From Morinoia aosen (Eukaryota; Arthropoda; Malacostraca; Amphipoda; Talitridae), in contig CM059562.1 in the NCBI GenBank assembly GCA_030386875.1, forward strand, positions 76,442,095-76,506,094: 64,000 bases of DNA, given 5' to 3'. A model generated the notes under the pieces. It was not told the DNA's origin, did no database searches, and was given only the letters and a program-made list of their open reading frames with translations. Below, piece after piece: positions 24,153 to 34,127 of the stretch. The stretch's first letter is position 1. Every line of letters begins with the position of its first letter. The translations under genes were made by a program, and so were the position numbers.

Positions 24153-27100
24153 ATGTCGAAAATCATACAATGGAACATGCAGTCTTACCACACAAAATTC
24201 AATGATCTCAAAGTCCTTCTTCGCAATGAAAATCCTATCTGCGTGTGCCTCCAGGAAACCCTCCTGACTGGGCGCTACGCAAACCCCCCTTCACATTATC
24301 GCCTCGAACGCTCGGCCCCTGTTCGTGACGATGGCCACGAACGAGGAGCAGCAATCTTAGTACACCAGAGATACCCATACGATCTCTTCCCACTAGACAC
24401 AAATCTCCAGGCAGTAGCCATAAAAATCCATCTACCCGCCAAAACATACACAGTATGTTCCCTGTACCTCTCCCACTTGGATGTCTCAGCCCGCGACTTC
24501 ACCCACCTCATCGAGCAGCTGCGACCACCATTCCTGCTCATGGGGGACATGAATGCAAGCGACCCCTTGTGGGACCCCCCGAGAGCCAACCGGAGGGGTA
24601 GACAGATAGCGGACCTTCTCATTTCACATGACATCTCCCTTTTGAACAATAACTCACCAACACATTTCCATTCACAATCAGGAACTTTCTCAATAATCGA
24701 CTTAGCCATATGCTCCTCAGGGGCCCTACAGGACTTCACCTTTGAAGTCTTGGACGACCTATATGGCAGCGACCACTACCCAATCAGAGTCACTCTGCGC
24801 CGCGCCACCCCACTCCAAACGAGACGGCACTATAATATTCATAAAGCGAACTGGCCACTCTACAGAGATCACACAAAGATTGACGGGCCTAGAAACCCAG
24901 ATGACTCGGTCGAAGATCTCCTTAACCTAATAGAAAACAAGATCAAGACAGCGGCAAATGCAGCCATCCCACAAACCTCAGGCAAATACTCGAAACCCCC
25001 CGTCCCTTGGTGGACAGCAGAGTGCCAACGAGCACTACAACGGCGCCGCCAAGCAGGAAGGAAACTACGCCGCTCCCCATCAGTAATCAACAAAATAGCT
25101 TTCAACAGAGCACGTGCGCAGTGTAAATATGTATTCTCCAACAGCAAAAAGAACTCCTGGCAAAACTATTTGACTACAATCAACGCTCATACCTCCCCCT
25201 CTGAAATTTGGAAAAAAGTAGCGAAGATTGCTGGAAAGTTCAGCCCGACTACCCATCCATCTCTGCGCATTCAGGACACAATTGTCTCAGATCCTTGCCA
25301 AGTGAGCGATCAATTTGCCTCCCACTACTCTCGCGATTTCGGTTTTCACCGAGCAAGTCCAGCTTTTCTTGCGTACAAAACCTCCACGGAGAACCAAGCC
25401 CTCAACTTTGCAGCAACTTCTAACCAACCGTATAACGACCTGATAACTCCTGAAGAGTTCCACTCCAACCTATCGCACTGCACAGATAGCAGTCCGGGCC
25501 AAGATGGCATCACTTATTCAATGATAAAATTGGCTGATCCAACACTACAGCAGCTAATTCTTCACCTGTACAACCAAATATACATCACGCACTCATATCC
25601 AAACTCGTGGCGAATCGCTACTATAATCCCGATCCTCAAACCAGGCAAAGACCCCCACGTACCAAGCTCATACAGACCGATCTCTCTGTTGAGTACACTG
25701 TGCAAACTGTTGGAGAAAATCCTCAACACCAGACTGGCTTGGTTTTTGGAGCGTGGAAACCACATAATTCCCATTCAGTCTGGTTTCCGCCACAATCGCA
25801 GTACCACAGATAACCTGATCCAGCTGGAAACAGCGATTCGTGAATCTTTCAACGCTAGACAACATTTCATAGCAGTCTTCTTTGACCTGTCTAAAGCCTA
25901 CGACACCGCTTGGCGATACGACATCCTCCGATCTCTACACTCCTTTGGACTGCGCGGAAATCTAGCATACTTTGTCGACAACTTCCTCCGTGATCGCTGT
26001 ATCAGAGTGAGAATAGGATCAGCCACCTCGACACCCTACCCCGCCGAAGGAGGCATACCCCAAGGCAGCGTACTATCCTGTACATTGTTTCTTGTAGCTG
26101 TGAATAACATAGCAGCTACCCTACCCCCATCTGTTGGAGCATCTCTATACGTGGACGACTTCACGATCTACTTCGCCGGAGCTTCCACTCGAGTTGTCGA
26201 ACGGCAACTTCAACTTGCGATTAACTCGCTAACTCGCTGGAGTCAACAAACAGGATTCCAATTCAATGCTGAAAAGACAGTAACCATGCATATCTGTCGC
26301 CGACACCACTGCCCCAAAATGGCCCATACTTTGACAATGAATGGTCAACCTGTGCGAGCGGTGGAGCAGTATAAGTACCTAGGACTGACTTTTGACACTT
26401 CCCTCACTTGGAGGCCGCACATCCAAGACCTGAAGCGGCGATGCAATTCAACTCTAAATTTGCTGAAGCTACTCTCAAATAAATCATGGGGCGCAGATAG
26501 GATCTCCCTACTCCGTCTCTACATAATGCTGCTTAAGCCAAAGCTGGATTATGGCGTGGAGGTTTACTCCTCCGCAGCACCGTCCGTATTGGATCTACTC
26601 CAGCCCATCCAAAATGCTGCCATACGTATCGCAACGGGAGCATATCGTACCTCCCCTGTGACAAGCCTCCACTCAGACTCGGGTCTCTTGACTCTGCGGC
26701 TATATGCGACTATAAAAAGTCTTAATTATGCGGCCAGAGTAGCGGCAAGCGTCTCCAATCCGATGCACGAATTGAGCACCATAGCAAACGAACCACCCGC
26801 TGACCGACGCGGAATTAGAAGGGAGGCCCCACACTTGAGAAACTTCTTCCAACGTGTATCGGACCTCAGAGATCGATATGCTCCCCATCGAGACCAGGTT
26901 CTTCTAGAACAAATTTCTCCACTTCCACCGTGGCGGTTACCTGCTATTAGCATATGTCACGAACTTTACAAATATTCCAAGTCCACGACGGCTCCATCCC
27001 AACTTCGAGCACTTTACCTTGATCATGTCCGAACCCATCAATTTCTTTCCCGTATTTATACGGATGGAGCCAAAGCACCAGAAGGAGCAGCATACGCCTA

Positions 27101-27419
27101 TATTCAAGGCTCTACGAAGTATCAGCGGCGTATTCAACCGCATGCAACCTCGTATACAGCAGAACTATATGCTATATACGATGCACTTAATCACGCTGAA
27201 ACTCTTCCTCACCTGGAGACTACGATAATAACCGACTCGCGGAGTGCTATTCTAGCGCTCTCGAGATACAACTCGCCTCACCCCATTGTTCAACTCATAC
27301 AGTGTCACCTCATTTCGAGCAGTAAACAATTTACTTTCTGCTGGGTTCCCAGCCACGTTGGAGTGCCGGGAAACGAAGCAGCCGACCGAGCAGCTCGAGA
27401 GCTCTCCACTTGCAAATAA
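24153..27419 (+). CDS. LINE ORF2: endonuclease, reverse transcriptase and RNase H
   Basis: 1088 codons from ATG 24153 (MSKIIQWNMQ, the usual endonuclease start). The endonuclease occupies about residues 1-215, with N8 (QWN), E35 (QET), D132/N134 (GDMNA), D183 and the terminal SDHYPI at 206-211. The reverse transcriptase spans about residues 420-720: SYRPISLLSTLCKLLEK, D578 in FFDLSKAYD, GIPQGSVLS, and catalytic YVDD with D668/D669. The RNase H domain is about residues 966-1085, with D971 (YTDG), E1004 (AELYAI), D1028 (TDSRSA) and D1078 (NEAAD). All catalytic residues I can check are present. The frame stops at 27417-27419 just after RNase H, while a homologous tail continues in another frame, so the C-terminus is cut by a frameshift. 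The product nicks target DNA and primes reverse transcription from it. Confidence 0.95.
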   Translation: MSKIIQWNMQSYHTKFNDLKVLLRNENPICVCLQETLLTGRYANPPSHYRLERSAPVRDDGHERGAAILVHQRYPYDLFPLDTNLQAVAIKIHLPAKTYTVCSLYLSHLDVSARDFTHLIEQLRPPFLLMGDMNASDPLWDPPRANRRGRQIADLLISHDISLLNNNSPTHFHSQSGTFSIIDLAICSSGALQDFTFEVLDDLYGSDHYPIRVTLRRATPLQTRRHYNIHKANWPLYRDHTKIDGPRNPDDSVEDLLNLIENKIKTAANAAIPQTSGKYSKPPVPWWTAECQRALQRRRQAGRKLRRSPSVINKIAFNRARAQCKYVFSNSKKNSWQNYLTTINAHTSPSEIWKKVAKIAGKFSPTTHPSLRIQDTIVSDPCQVSDQFASHYSRDFGFHRASPAFLAYKTSTENQALNFAATSNQPYNDLITPEEFHSNLSHCTDSSPGQDGITYSMIKLADPTLQQLILHLYNQIYITHSYPNSWRIATIIPILKPGKDPHVPSSYRPISLLSTLCKLLEKILNTRLAWFLERGNHIIPIQSGFRHNRSTTDNLIQLETAIRESFNARQHFIAVFFDLSKAYDTAWRYDILRSLHSFGLRGNLAYFVDNFLRDRCIRVRIGSATSTPYPAEGGIPQGSVLSCTLFLVAVNNIAATLPPSVGASLYVDDFTIYFAGASTRVVERQLQLAINSLTRWSQQTGFQFNAEKTVTMHICRRHHCPKMAHTLTMNGQPVRAVEQYKYLGLTFDTSLTWRPHIQDLKRRCNSTLNLLKLLSNKSWGADRISLLRLYIMLLKPKLDYGVEVYSSAAPSVLDLLQPIQNAAIRIATGAYRTSPVTSLHSDSGLLTLRLYATIKSLNYAARVAASVSNPMHELSTIANEPPADRRGIRREAPHLRNFFQRVSDLRDRYAPHRDQVLLEQISPLPPWRLPAISICHELYKYSKSTTAPSQLRALYLDHVRTHQFLSRIYTDGAKAPEGAAYAYIQGSTKYQRRIQPHATSYTAELYAIYDALNHAETLPHLETTIITDSRSAILALSRYNSPHPIVQLIQCHLISSSKQFTFCWVPSHVGVPGNEAADRAARELSTCK

Positions 27420-27853
27420 ATCCGGTCCGCCTCCCTCGAACAGACCACAAGTGGTATTACAAAAAGAGCATCCGAGAACGCTGGCAGGCTGAGTGGTCGG
27501 CGCTTGCCAACAACAAGCTAAAGGCAATAAAGCCAGATGTCCGTCCTCTCCCATTCTCCCAGCAGAGGGATCGACTGTGGGAAGTAGTCCTCGCTAGGCT
27601 CCGTATAGGCCATACACGCCTTACGCATCAGCACTTGCTGGAGGGCCGACCGCAACCGTACTGCGAAAATTGTATTGTGCCGTTAACGGTCCGCCACATT
27701 CTTCTCGAATGTCCCGACTACACACAAGAGCGGCAAGCTCGCCTCGGCGAGGAGCCGAACCTCCCTGAACTACTGACCGGCCTCGCCATCTGCGGGCCAC
27801 GCTCTCCTCTGAACCTTTTCTTACTTGAAATTCGCCTACTCCATGAAATTTGA
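27410..27853 (+). pseudogene. LINE ORF2 C-terminal segment, out of frame
   Basis: About 147 codons continuing ORF2 in the next frame after a one-base loss near 27410. It has the usual end of arthropod RNase H-bearing LINE polyproteins: a W-rich stretch (HKWYYKKSIRERWQAEW), LRIGHTRLTHQHLL and a CCHC-like cluster CENCIVPLTVRHILLECPDY (C-x2-C-x8-H-x4-C), then a short hydrophobic tail ending at TGA. It has no start context of its own, so it is not a separate gene. Confidence 0.87.
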
Positions 27854-28132
27854 CTCACCAACTGAAAATAAGTAACCTCTAGAAAGAAAATCTTTTCCGC
27901 CTCATATGGGGCCCAAACCAACGCCAGCGCGGATGCCCGCGATTAGAAACACCGTCGCTCCTCCGTCAGACCAAGCTGACACACCACGGCACTGAAACGG
28001 AGCTGAGATGACTCTCACCCTCCGAAACTGCCCATTATAAGACCCAAATGCAACAATGCTACCAAATTGCGCTGTGATTTCGTCAAAGTATCGAAAGCGG
28101 CGGGAAAACCTGAAAATAATAATAATAATAAT
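27854..28132 (+). other. LINE 3' UTR and (ATA)n tail
   Basis: A non-coding 3' end of about 255 bp followed by TGAAAATAATAATAATAATA-type repeats (28111-28132) instead of poly(A). Trinucleotide tails of this kind are known for I-type elements. In related LINEs the 3' end is recognised by the element's own reverse transcriptase (family knowledge). Confidence 0.85.
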
Positions 28133-28145
28133 AATTTTGCTGATA
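28133..28145 (+). repeat. target-site duplication, right copy
   Basis: AATTTTGCTGATA, identical to 21454-21466. Confidence 0.88.
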
Positions 28146-28216
28146 TTTCAGGGTAATGACTGTAATTATCCTAGAAAAATTTTCCCTTAACAATTTGAGT
28201 GTTGAGAAGCAAAGAG
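28146..28216 (+). mobile_element. TTAA-type element family M3, right part after the LINE
   Basis: TTTCAGGGTAATGACTGTAA to GAAGCAAAGAG, followed by TTGA (diverged TTAA). It aligns with 14397-14469 over the same length, so it is the resumed host element of the LINE. Confidence 0.72.
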
Positions 28217-28270
28217 TTGAATTTGAGTTGAGTAGTGAAATTCATTTTAACCCATCGCAGTCAAAGTTTC
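28217..28270 (+). mobile_element. TTAA-type MITE, family M1, right-end fragment
   Basis: GAAATTCATTTTAACCCATC followed by GCAGTCAAAG matches the right end of the M1 copy at 38.2 kb (GAAATTCTCTTCAACCCATC). Only the end is present. Confidence 0.65.
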
Positions 28271-30234
28271 AAGTACAGCACGTCCCAGTTGCAGCACTTG
28301 GCGTCCACCGCACCAGCCTTCTTGGTCGCTGATTTTCCAAGTCCAAAAGCTGACGTGGCTCTAAGTAGCCCGCCTGCATGGGGTATTTTTGCTTATTAAG
28401 GACGGCGGCCAGCGTGAATCGCCGCCAAATTAAATGAAGATGGACGGATCCGACCCAAAGTGATGTTTTCGACGCTTGTTCAAAAGAGCTCAGCACGTTT
28501 CGTTTTGGAGAAGTTGTGGCTGAGTTTACCTCGCAAAAGAGGCCTAAGCGGAACAAAGTTTTGCTCCCACGCCATTTTATGCAATTAACTTAATGAGCTT
28601 TTTAATCCCCCGTGAAGAAGAGCGCAAGAAGCGAACCATGCCGGACCTGCCCAAAATGCCTAAGTTGCTTCATCAACTTCAAGGCGGAAAAATTTTCTCT
28701 CTCGAGTAAATCGACGTTGGTTCGAGCTCAACGCGAGATTGAAAGTTCGGCTGAAGTTTTCAGTGAAGTTAAACCCCGTTTGATGAACACCTCTCCAGGG
28801 AAGCATCAGTTTTCCTCGATGCTCGGCTCACATTTGCTGCATTGCGCGTTAAAAGATTGAGTGGAGAACATTTTTGCTCTAGTCATTTCCGGGAACCCAA
28901 AATTTTAGGCTGTTAAACTGGTTAGTATTTTTTCATTTGCGAATTTCGTTTTAAAATCAAGGAGTTGCGGCGTTGGTAGAAGTACATTTTTCGTTCGTCG
29001 TAAGAGAACTTCAATCCCCAACCGGGAAGTGTAATTTATCGAGCAAAAATTGAAACGCATTTAAGTTTCATCAGCGCAAATTACAAGGTTCCGCCGAGGA
29101 ATGGTTTCTGGTCATTTTTTGTTCGTTGTCGTTCGGCATGAAAAATTGAAAATAATTTACCTTACAATATCCTTGGTTGGTTTGTTTATTTATATACTAG
29201 TGTACACGACCCGTCAAAAATGATGGGGTTCGATGGTTTCCTTTAAAAAGTCTCGAATGACAAGCAAATGTATTCATCCTAATATATATAGTATTCGCGG
29301 TCAAAATATTCTGGTACTTGTGCATTTGTGATATTCGAATCACGGATACGGTCAGGAAGCATCCTTATAAGCGTCGCAGACATTCGCACTAACCAAGCAC
29401 GCAACAACTGTCTATTCTATCATTATGCAATTATTATTACCGATGAAGTTTTCGAAAAAAAATTGCCCAATCTTTTTCATTGCGAAAAGCTGCGTTTTCT
29501 CAACAGTGGATTCAATAATTATTTTAAAGAAATGTTTTGACTTTTAATCGAAAGTGAGCAGATTCCAGGCTTTTTATATCATCTGAATGGAATCGATGAT
29601 ACCAAGGAAGCTGATCCACATTGTAATAACATAGGATAAATTGCCCTCGTGTAAAAAAATTATAAGCTTATGGAGACAACTGGCATTTTTTTATAGTGTT
29701 GATTTGTGTGGTGTCCGCTTCTGCCGTCTTTCTGTCACGCATCTTACGGATGTTCGTACATTTCCTCAGAAAATTACGGTTCAGAAGCCGTGAAAGTTTC
29801 GTTAGCTAAAAAGCGTTCATTCTATGACTTCAAAATAATTTTGAACACCGTACCATTCACTCTTCGAATGTTTACATGCAAAATCTGCCGGTGCAGTTGG
29901 ACTTCCAAACCAACCCGTCCATCTCATGTTGAGTAGCTGTGTATCAGAGGCACGATTAGCATTTATTGCTAGAAGGATCGCAATTTTCATAGAGGAATCC
30001 CAGCTTTTGAGTACAGAAGATCATAAAATTTATTATGACAATTCCCTCTATGTACCACCAGTGTCTCACATGATTGTTAACGCGTTGAGGAGAAAACCAA
30101 ACTCAGAGGGAAAGTATTTCCTAGTTTTTTATTTTGAAGGAATAATAAATTTATCATCGAAAAATATCTCAGGTCAGTGTCGTCCATCGTGACAGCACAA
30201 CCCCGCAGGGGAATACATCCATTGTAATCCCTCA
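28271..30234. other. unique AT-rich sequence without a supported gene
   Basis: Frames up to 95 codons on either strand (for example 28269-28556 minus and 28612-28860 plus) have no recognisable domain. No RNA gene or element seen. Confidence 0.5.
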
Positions 30235-30480
30235 GGTAACCGTTGTAACTGTTTCTGTGCACTTTGTGCATAGATTCCGCGTTCCCTCAACTCCATACTA
30301 AATGGTGCCTTCCTCTTTCCTCTCTTGGAACATCTTTGTCGTGGTTAAGAGAGGCTAAAACTTTCTTATATAATAATAATAATAATTCCTTCCTCTCTTT
30401 TGATAGCCTTTATTGCGGATAGGGGGGCTTAAACTAACAAATATTCTAATCTAATCTTAAATTCGCTCATAAATTCTTCA
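30235..30480 (+). repeat. dispersed repeat F, two adjacent 3' copies
   Basis: The first copy has TTCCGCGTTCCCTCAACTCC, TACTAAATGGTGCCTTCCTC and CATCTTTGTCGTGGTTAAGA, and ends in a (TAA)n tail near 30395. A second, shorter copy follows at once (TTCCTTCCTCTCTTTTGATA, GGGGGGCTTAAACTAAC, TCTAATCTAATC). The back-to-back simple-sequence tails suggest spread by retroposition. Confidence 0.72.
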
Positions 30481-30549
30481 TTTAATCTCCAACTTTCAGC
30501 TTCATGTGTTATGAAACCCTTCCTCAAGGAGCAAGGGAAATAAAATAAT

Positions 30550-31605
30550 AGGCTCAAGCTAGTTAGGTGTGTCTTTCTTGTTTTCTTTCTGGCGCCTCTG
30601 AAGAGACTGTGTTTGGTTAGCCTGTTATGGATGGGCCTTCAGGATTGATGTCTTCCGGGCTCGTTTTGCTGCATCAAGTTTTCATGCTTCATATGCTCTC
30701 TCTGTTATTTCTTTCTCTGTCATTTCTTTCTGTCATTTCTTTCTGTCATTTCTTTCTCTGTCATTTCTTTCTCTGTCATTTCTTTCTCTGTCATTTCTTT
30801 CTCTGTCATTTCTTTCTCTGTCATTTCTTTCTCTGTCATTTCTTTCTCTGTCATTTCTTTCTCTGTCATTTCTTTCTCTGTCATTTCTTTCTCTGTCATT
30901 TCTTTCTCTGTCATTTCTTTCTCTGTCATTTCTTTCTCTGTCATTTCTTTCTCTGTCATTTCTTTCTCTGTCATTTCTTTCTCTGTCATTTCTTTCTCTG
31001 TCATTTCTTTCTCTGACATTTCTTTCTCTGTCATTTCTTTCTCTGTCATTTCTTTCTCTGTCATTTCTTTCTCTGTCATTTCTTTCTCTGTCATTTCTTT
31101 CTCTGTCATTTCTTTCTCTGTCATTTCTTTCTCTGTCATTTCTTTCTCTGTCATTTCTTTCTCTGACATTTCTTTCTCTGTCATTTCTTTCTCTGTCATT
31201 TCTTTCTCTGTCATTTCTTTCTCTGTCATTTCTTTCTCTGTCATTTCTTTCTCTGTCATTTCTTTCTCTGTCATTTCTTTCTCTGTCATTTCTTTCTCTG
31301 TCATTTCTTTCTCTGACATTTCTTTCTCTGTCATTTCTTTCTCTGTCATTTCTTTCTCTGTCATTTCTTTCTCTGTCATTTCTTTCTCTGTCATTTCTTT
31401 CTCTGTCATTTCTTTCTCTGTCATTTCTTTCTCTGTCATTTCTTCCTCCTCCTTCCTTCACTTGTTTCTATGCACAGTGTGTCCTGTGGGGGGACACACC
31501 TCATGCCTAGATTCACCGTTTTCTACAGTCTGTACTAAATGGTCTCTTTTCTTCACTCTCTCGAAATCGCCTTTTTTGTGAATAAAAAGTCTTGAGCTAA
31601 TACAA
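30550..31605 (+). repeat. dispersed repeat F expanded by an internal 15-bp array
   Basis: The left flank (GGCTCAAGCTAGTTAGGTGT) matches the 5' part of F at 32.65 kb (GGCCTGAGCTAAAGGTTAGG). The right flank from about 31460 (TGTTTCTATGCACAGTGTGT, GTACTAAATGGTCTC) matches its 3' part. The middle has been replaced by a 15-bp satellite. Confidence 0.68.
30711..31445. repeat. 15-bp satellite, about 49 copies
   Basis: Unit TCTTTCTCTGTCATT, nearly invariant. The only regular variant, CTGACATT, occurs at 31011, 31161 and 31311, exactly 150 bp apart, so the array was amplified as 10-unit blocks. Open frames on both strands, including (MTEKE)n of 239 codons on the minus strand, follow from a 15-bp unit without stops and are not gene evidence. 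Confidence 0.97.
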
Positions 31606-31835
31606 TAATATTTTTTCAAAACCTCCATTTAACTACCAAAACGCTCTCAGCTCATCCTTGAATTTAAGCCCTATAAAATTCATTAGCAATCCTTCAACAT
31701 ACTTGAGTACTAGGCGTATCTACCTCGAGCGTGATTTGTGTGGAGATCAGCGGCTATTATGTCCACAATTTAGAGGCCATTCCGAACACCAGCTCCAGCG
31801 CCTTCATACCTGCCATGGAGTCCGTTATGACCATC

Positions 31836-32290
31836 TCCGTTCCTGCTCTGTGCCATGGATATCCCCATCCCTGCTCTGTTGCCATGGATATCTCCAATCC
31901 TGCTCTGTTGCCATGGATATCTCCAATCCTTCTCTGTTGTCATGGATATCTCCAATCCCTGCTCTGTTGCCATGGATATCCCCATCTCTACTCTGTTGCC
32001 ATGGATATCCCCATCCCTGCTCTGTTGCCATGGATATCCCCATCCCTGCTCTGTTGCCATGGATATCCCCATCTCTGCTCTGTTGCCATGGATATCCCCA
32101 TCTCTGCTCTGTTGCCATGGATATCCCTATCCCTGCTCTGTTGCCATGGATATCCCCATCTCTGCTCTGTTGCCATGGATACTATATCTCCAATCCTACT
32201 CTGTTGCCATGGATATACCGTCTTTCTCTAATGCCATGAATAGGTAACCCGGTGCTGCTTTGTTACCATGGAAATTTCCAGCCTTGCTCT
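31836..32290. repeat. 29-bp minisatellite, about 15 copies
   Basis: Unit GTTGCCATGGATATCCCCAT plus CCCTGCTCT, with CCATCTCTG and TCCAATCCT variants and a few 30-bp copies. Each unit contains CCATGG and GGATATCC palindromes. Edge copies are diverged. Confidence 0.95.
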
Positions 32291-32599
32291 GATGCTGCAA
32301 TTGCCTGTATACGATACACGTCAATTTTCCTAGAATATTTTAGCTCTACATTCTCAGTGTTTTCAAGAAAGATTTAATTTGAGCAAGAATCAAATGCGTG
32401 TAATCTTCACTCGTAACTGCTGGCTTTAGCAATAATATTTTAGTCGTCTTGAATCAGAATAAACATAAGAAACTGTATACTGTGCAAGAAGTTTTTTATC
32501 AAGGATCTTTCGGCTTGCTAAGATTTGTTGTCTTGAATCCCGAATTTGTCGCTCAAAGTTAACTTTTAAATCCTTGCGACCGCTTCCCTTCAGGAGGAT

Positions 32600-32955
32600 A
32601 CAACTATTGTATCTATGGGAATTAGCGCTCCCAGGGGGACAACGTGAGGGCCTGAGCTAAAGGTTAGGTTGGCTTTCTTTTTGTTAAAATAGCATAGGTT
32701 TTTGTTTTGTTACGGACCATCTTTTTTTCGGTTCACTGCTGTCCTGTTTTTTCAGCACCTACTACTTTCTTCTTCAACTTTGATCTTGTTTCATGAACTT
32801 CTTTCTCATCTTACTGTTTCTATGCCCTTTCTGCATGAATTCCGCATTCCCTTAACTCCATACTAAATGGTGCCTTCTTCCTTGCTTTCTTTGGATCTCA
32901 TTCGCTGAGGATAGGGAGGCTTAAACTAACTAATAATCTAATCTAACCTTGCACC
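32600..32955 (+). repeat. dispersed repeat F, longest copy
   Basis: About 350 bp: CCCAGGGGGACAACGTGAGG, GGTTAGGTTGGCTTTC, GACCATCTTTTTTTCGGTTC, AGCACCTACTACTTTCTTC, TACTAAATGGTGCCTTCTTC, GATAGGGAGGCTTAAACTAA, ending TAATAATCTAATCTAACC. It matches 55045-55385 along its length. There is no protein-coding capacity. It is either a SINE or the 3' end of an unseen LINE; I cannot decide which. Confidence 0.8.
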
Positions 32956-33404
32956 GCTGCAACAAATTCGGCAATATCTTCCAATTCAAAATCGCGCGAG
33001 CATCCCGATGTCGCCAGCGTTTGAATTTGCTCCTCAATTTTTATCAATTATGTGAAAGAACGCAAGTTTTACTACGCTACTAATGAGAAATATCTTGGAG
33101 GCGCCTCGAGACTTCATCCTGCCCAACTTTCGCGCCACCAAAAAAAGTCGCTAAATTTTGCAAAAATTCCTCTATCGATCAAACCAGTGCCAAAGTTCGT
33201 GTTCTGTTCATGTACTTATCGTGGAAGTTTCCATCTAATCTTGGCCCATGCATCAAACGAGGGCCGGCCCTGGGCCAACTTTGATGAACGCCATCAAGCT
33301 GGCGCCCTTCGAGTAACGGTTGCCTCACTCGCATGATTATTCAAAATTGTGAAGTTCCGACAAATATTGGCGGAGTTCAGCCGTAACTAACAGCCGGCTG
33401 TACC
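32956..33404. other. unique sequence, no supported gene
   Basis: A 94-codon frame at 33052-33336 has no recognisable domain. Confidence 0.5.
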
Positions 33405-33680
33405 GTTACTGCTGCTCCTGCTGCTCCTGCTGCTCCTGCTGCTACTCCTGCTGCTCCTGCTGCTGCTACTGCTGCTGCTGTTGCTGCTGTTGCTGCTGTT
33501 GCTGTTACTGCGGTTGCTGTTACTGCGGTTGCTGTTACTGCGGTTGCTGCTGCTGCGGTTGCTGCTGCTGCGGTTGCTGCTGCTGCGGTTGCTCCTGCTG
33601 CGGTTGCTCCTGCTGCTCCTGTTGTTGATACTCCTGTTGCTTCTGATGTTGCTGATGCTTCTGTAGCTGTCACTGTTATT
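33405..33680. repeat. impure CTG/CTC trinucleotide microsatellite
   Basis: CTGCTGCTCCTGCTGCTCCT grading into TGCTGTTACTGCGGTTGCTG blocks. Several frames stay open for up to about 108 codons (poly-L, poly-A or poly-S on the two strands) because of the 3-bp period. No flanking coding sequence supports an exon. Confidence 0.92.
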
Positions 33681-33712
33681 GATGCTCGAAGTAACGCGCA
33701 CAACAGAAGTAA

Positions 33713-34127
33713 GCTGGTATATTGAGGAGACCATCGGGAGGTATATTGAGGGGACCATCGGGAGGTATATTGAGGGGACCATCGGGAGGTATATTGAGGG
33801 GACCATCGGGAGGTATATTGAGGGGACCATCGGGAGGTATATTGAGGGGACCATCATGAGGTAGATTGAGGGGACCATCAGAAGGTATATTGAGGGGACC
33901 ATCAGGAGGTATATAGAGGGGACCATCAGGCGGTATATTGAGGGGACCATCGGGAGGTATATTGAGGGGACCATCGGGAGGTATATTGAGGGGACCATCG
34001 GGAGGTATATTGAGGGGACCATCAGGAGGTATATTGAGGGGACCATCAGGAGGTATATTGAGGGGACCATCAGGAGGTATATTGAGGGTACCATCGGGAG
34101 GTATATTGAGGGGACCATCGGGAGGTG
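33713..34127. repeat. 24-bp minisatellite, about 17 copies
   Basis: Unit GAGGGGACCATCGGGAGGTA plus TATT. Central copies carry CATCAGG instead of CATCGGG. G-runs on the + strand recur every 7-12 bases. It joins the 17-bp array with almost no spacer. Confidence 0.96.

Larger units (their letters stand above)
21467..28132 (+). mobile_element. Near-complete non-LTR retrotransposon (LINE), I-clade-like, 6.67 kb
   Basis: Order: GC-rich 5' UTR of about 495 bp, ORF1 with zinc knuckles, ORF2 with AP-type endonuclease, reverse transcriptase, RNase H and a C-terminal zinc-finger-like segment, a 3' UTR of about 255 bp, then an (ATA)n/(AAT)n tail. It is bounded by a perfect 13-bp direct repeat. The C-terminal RNase H and TAA-type tail fit the I superclade of arthropod LINEs (established for the Drosophila I factor); the exact clade is inference. 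The precise 5' end and identical target duplications argue for a full-length, fairly recent insertion. One frameshift in each ORF suggests this copy is not autonomous unless they are sequencing errors. Confidence 0.93.

Noticed and set aside
30720-31461. (MTEKE)n and (RNDRE)n charged-repeat proteins on the minus strand
   Set aside because: A 15-bp repeat leaves three phases open; the array lies within a non-coding dispersed repeat.
33377-33703. Poly-alanine/poly-leucine homopolymer protein
   Set aside because: Impure CTG microsatellite; open in several phases on both strands.
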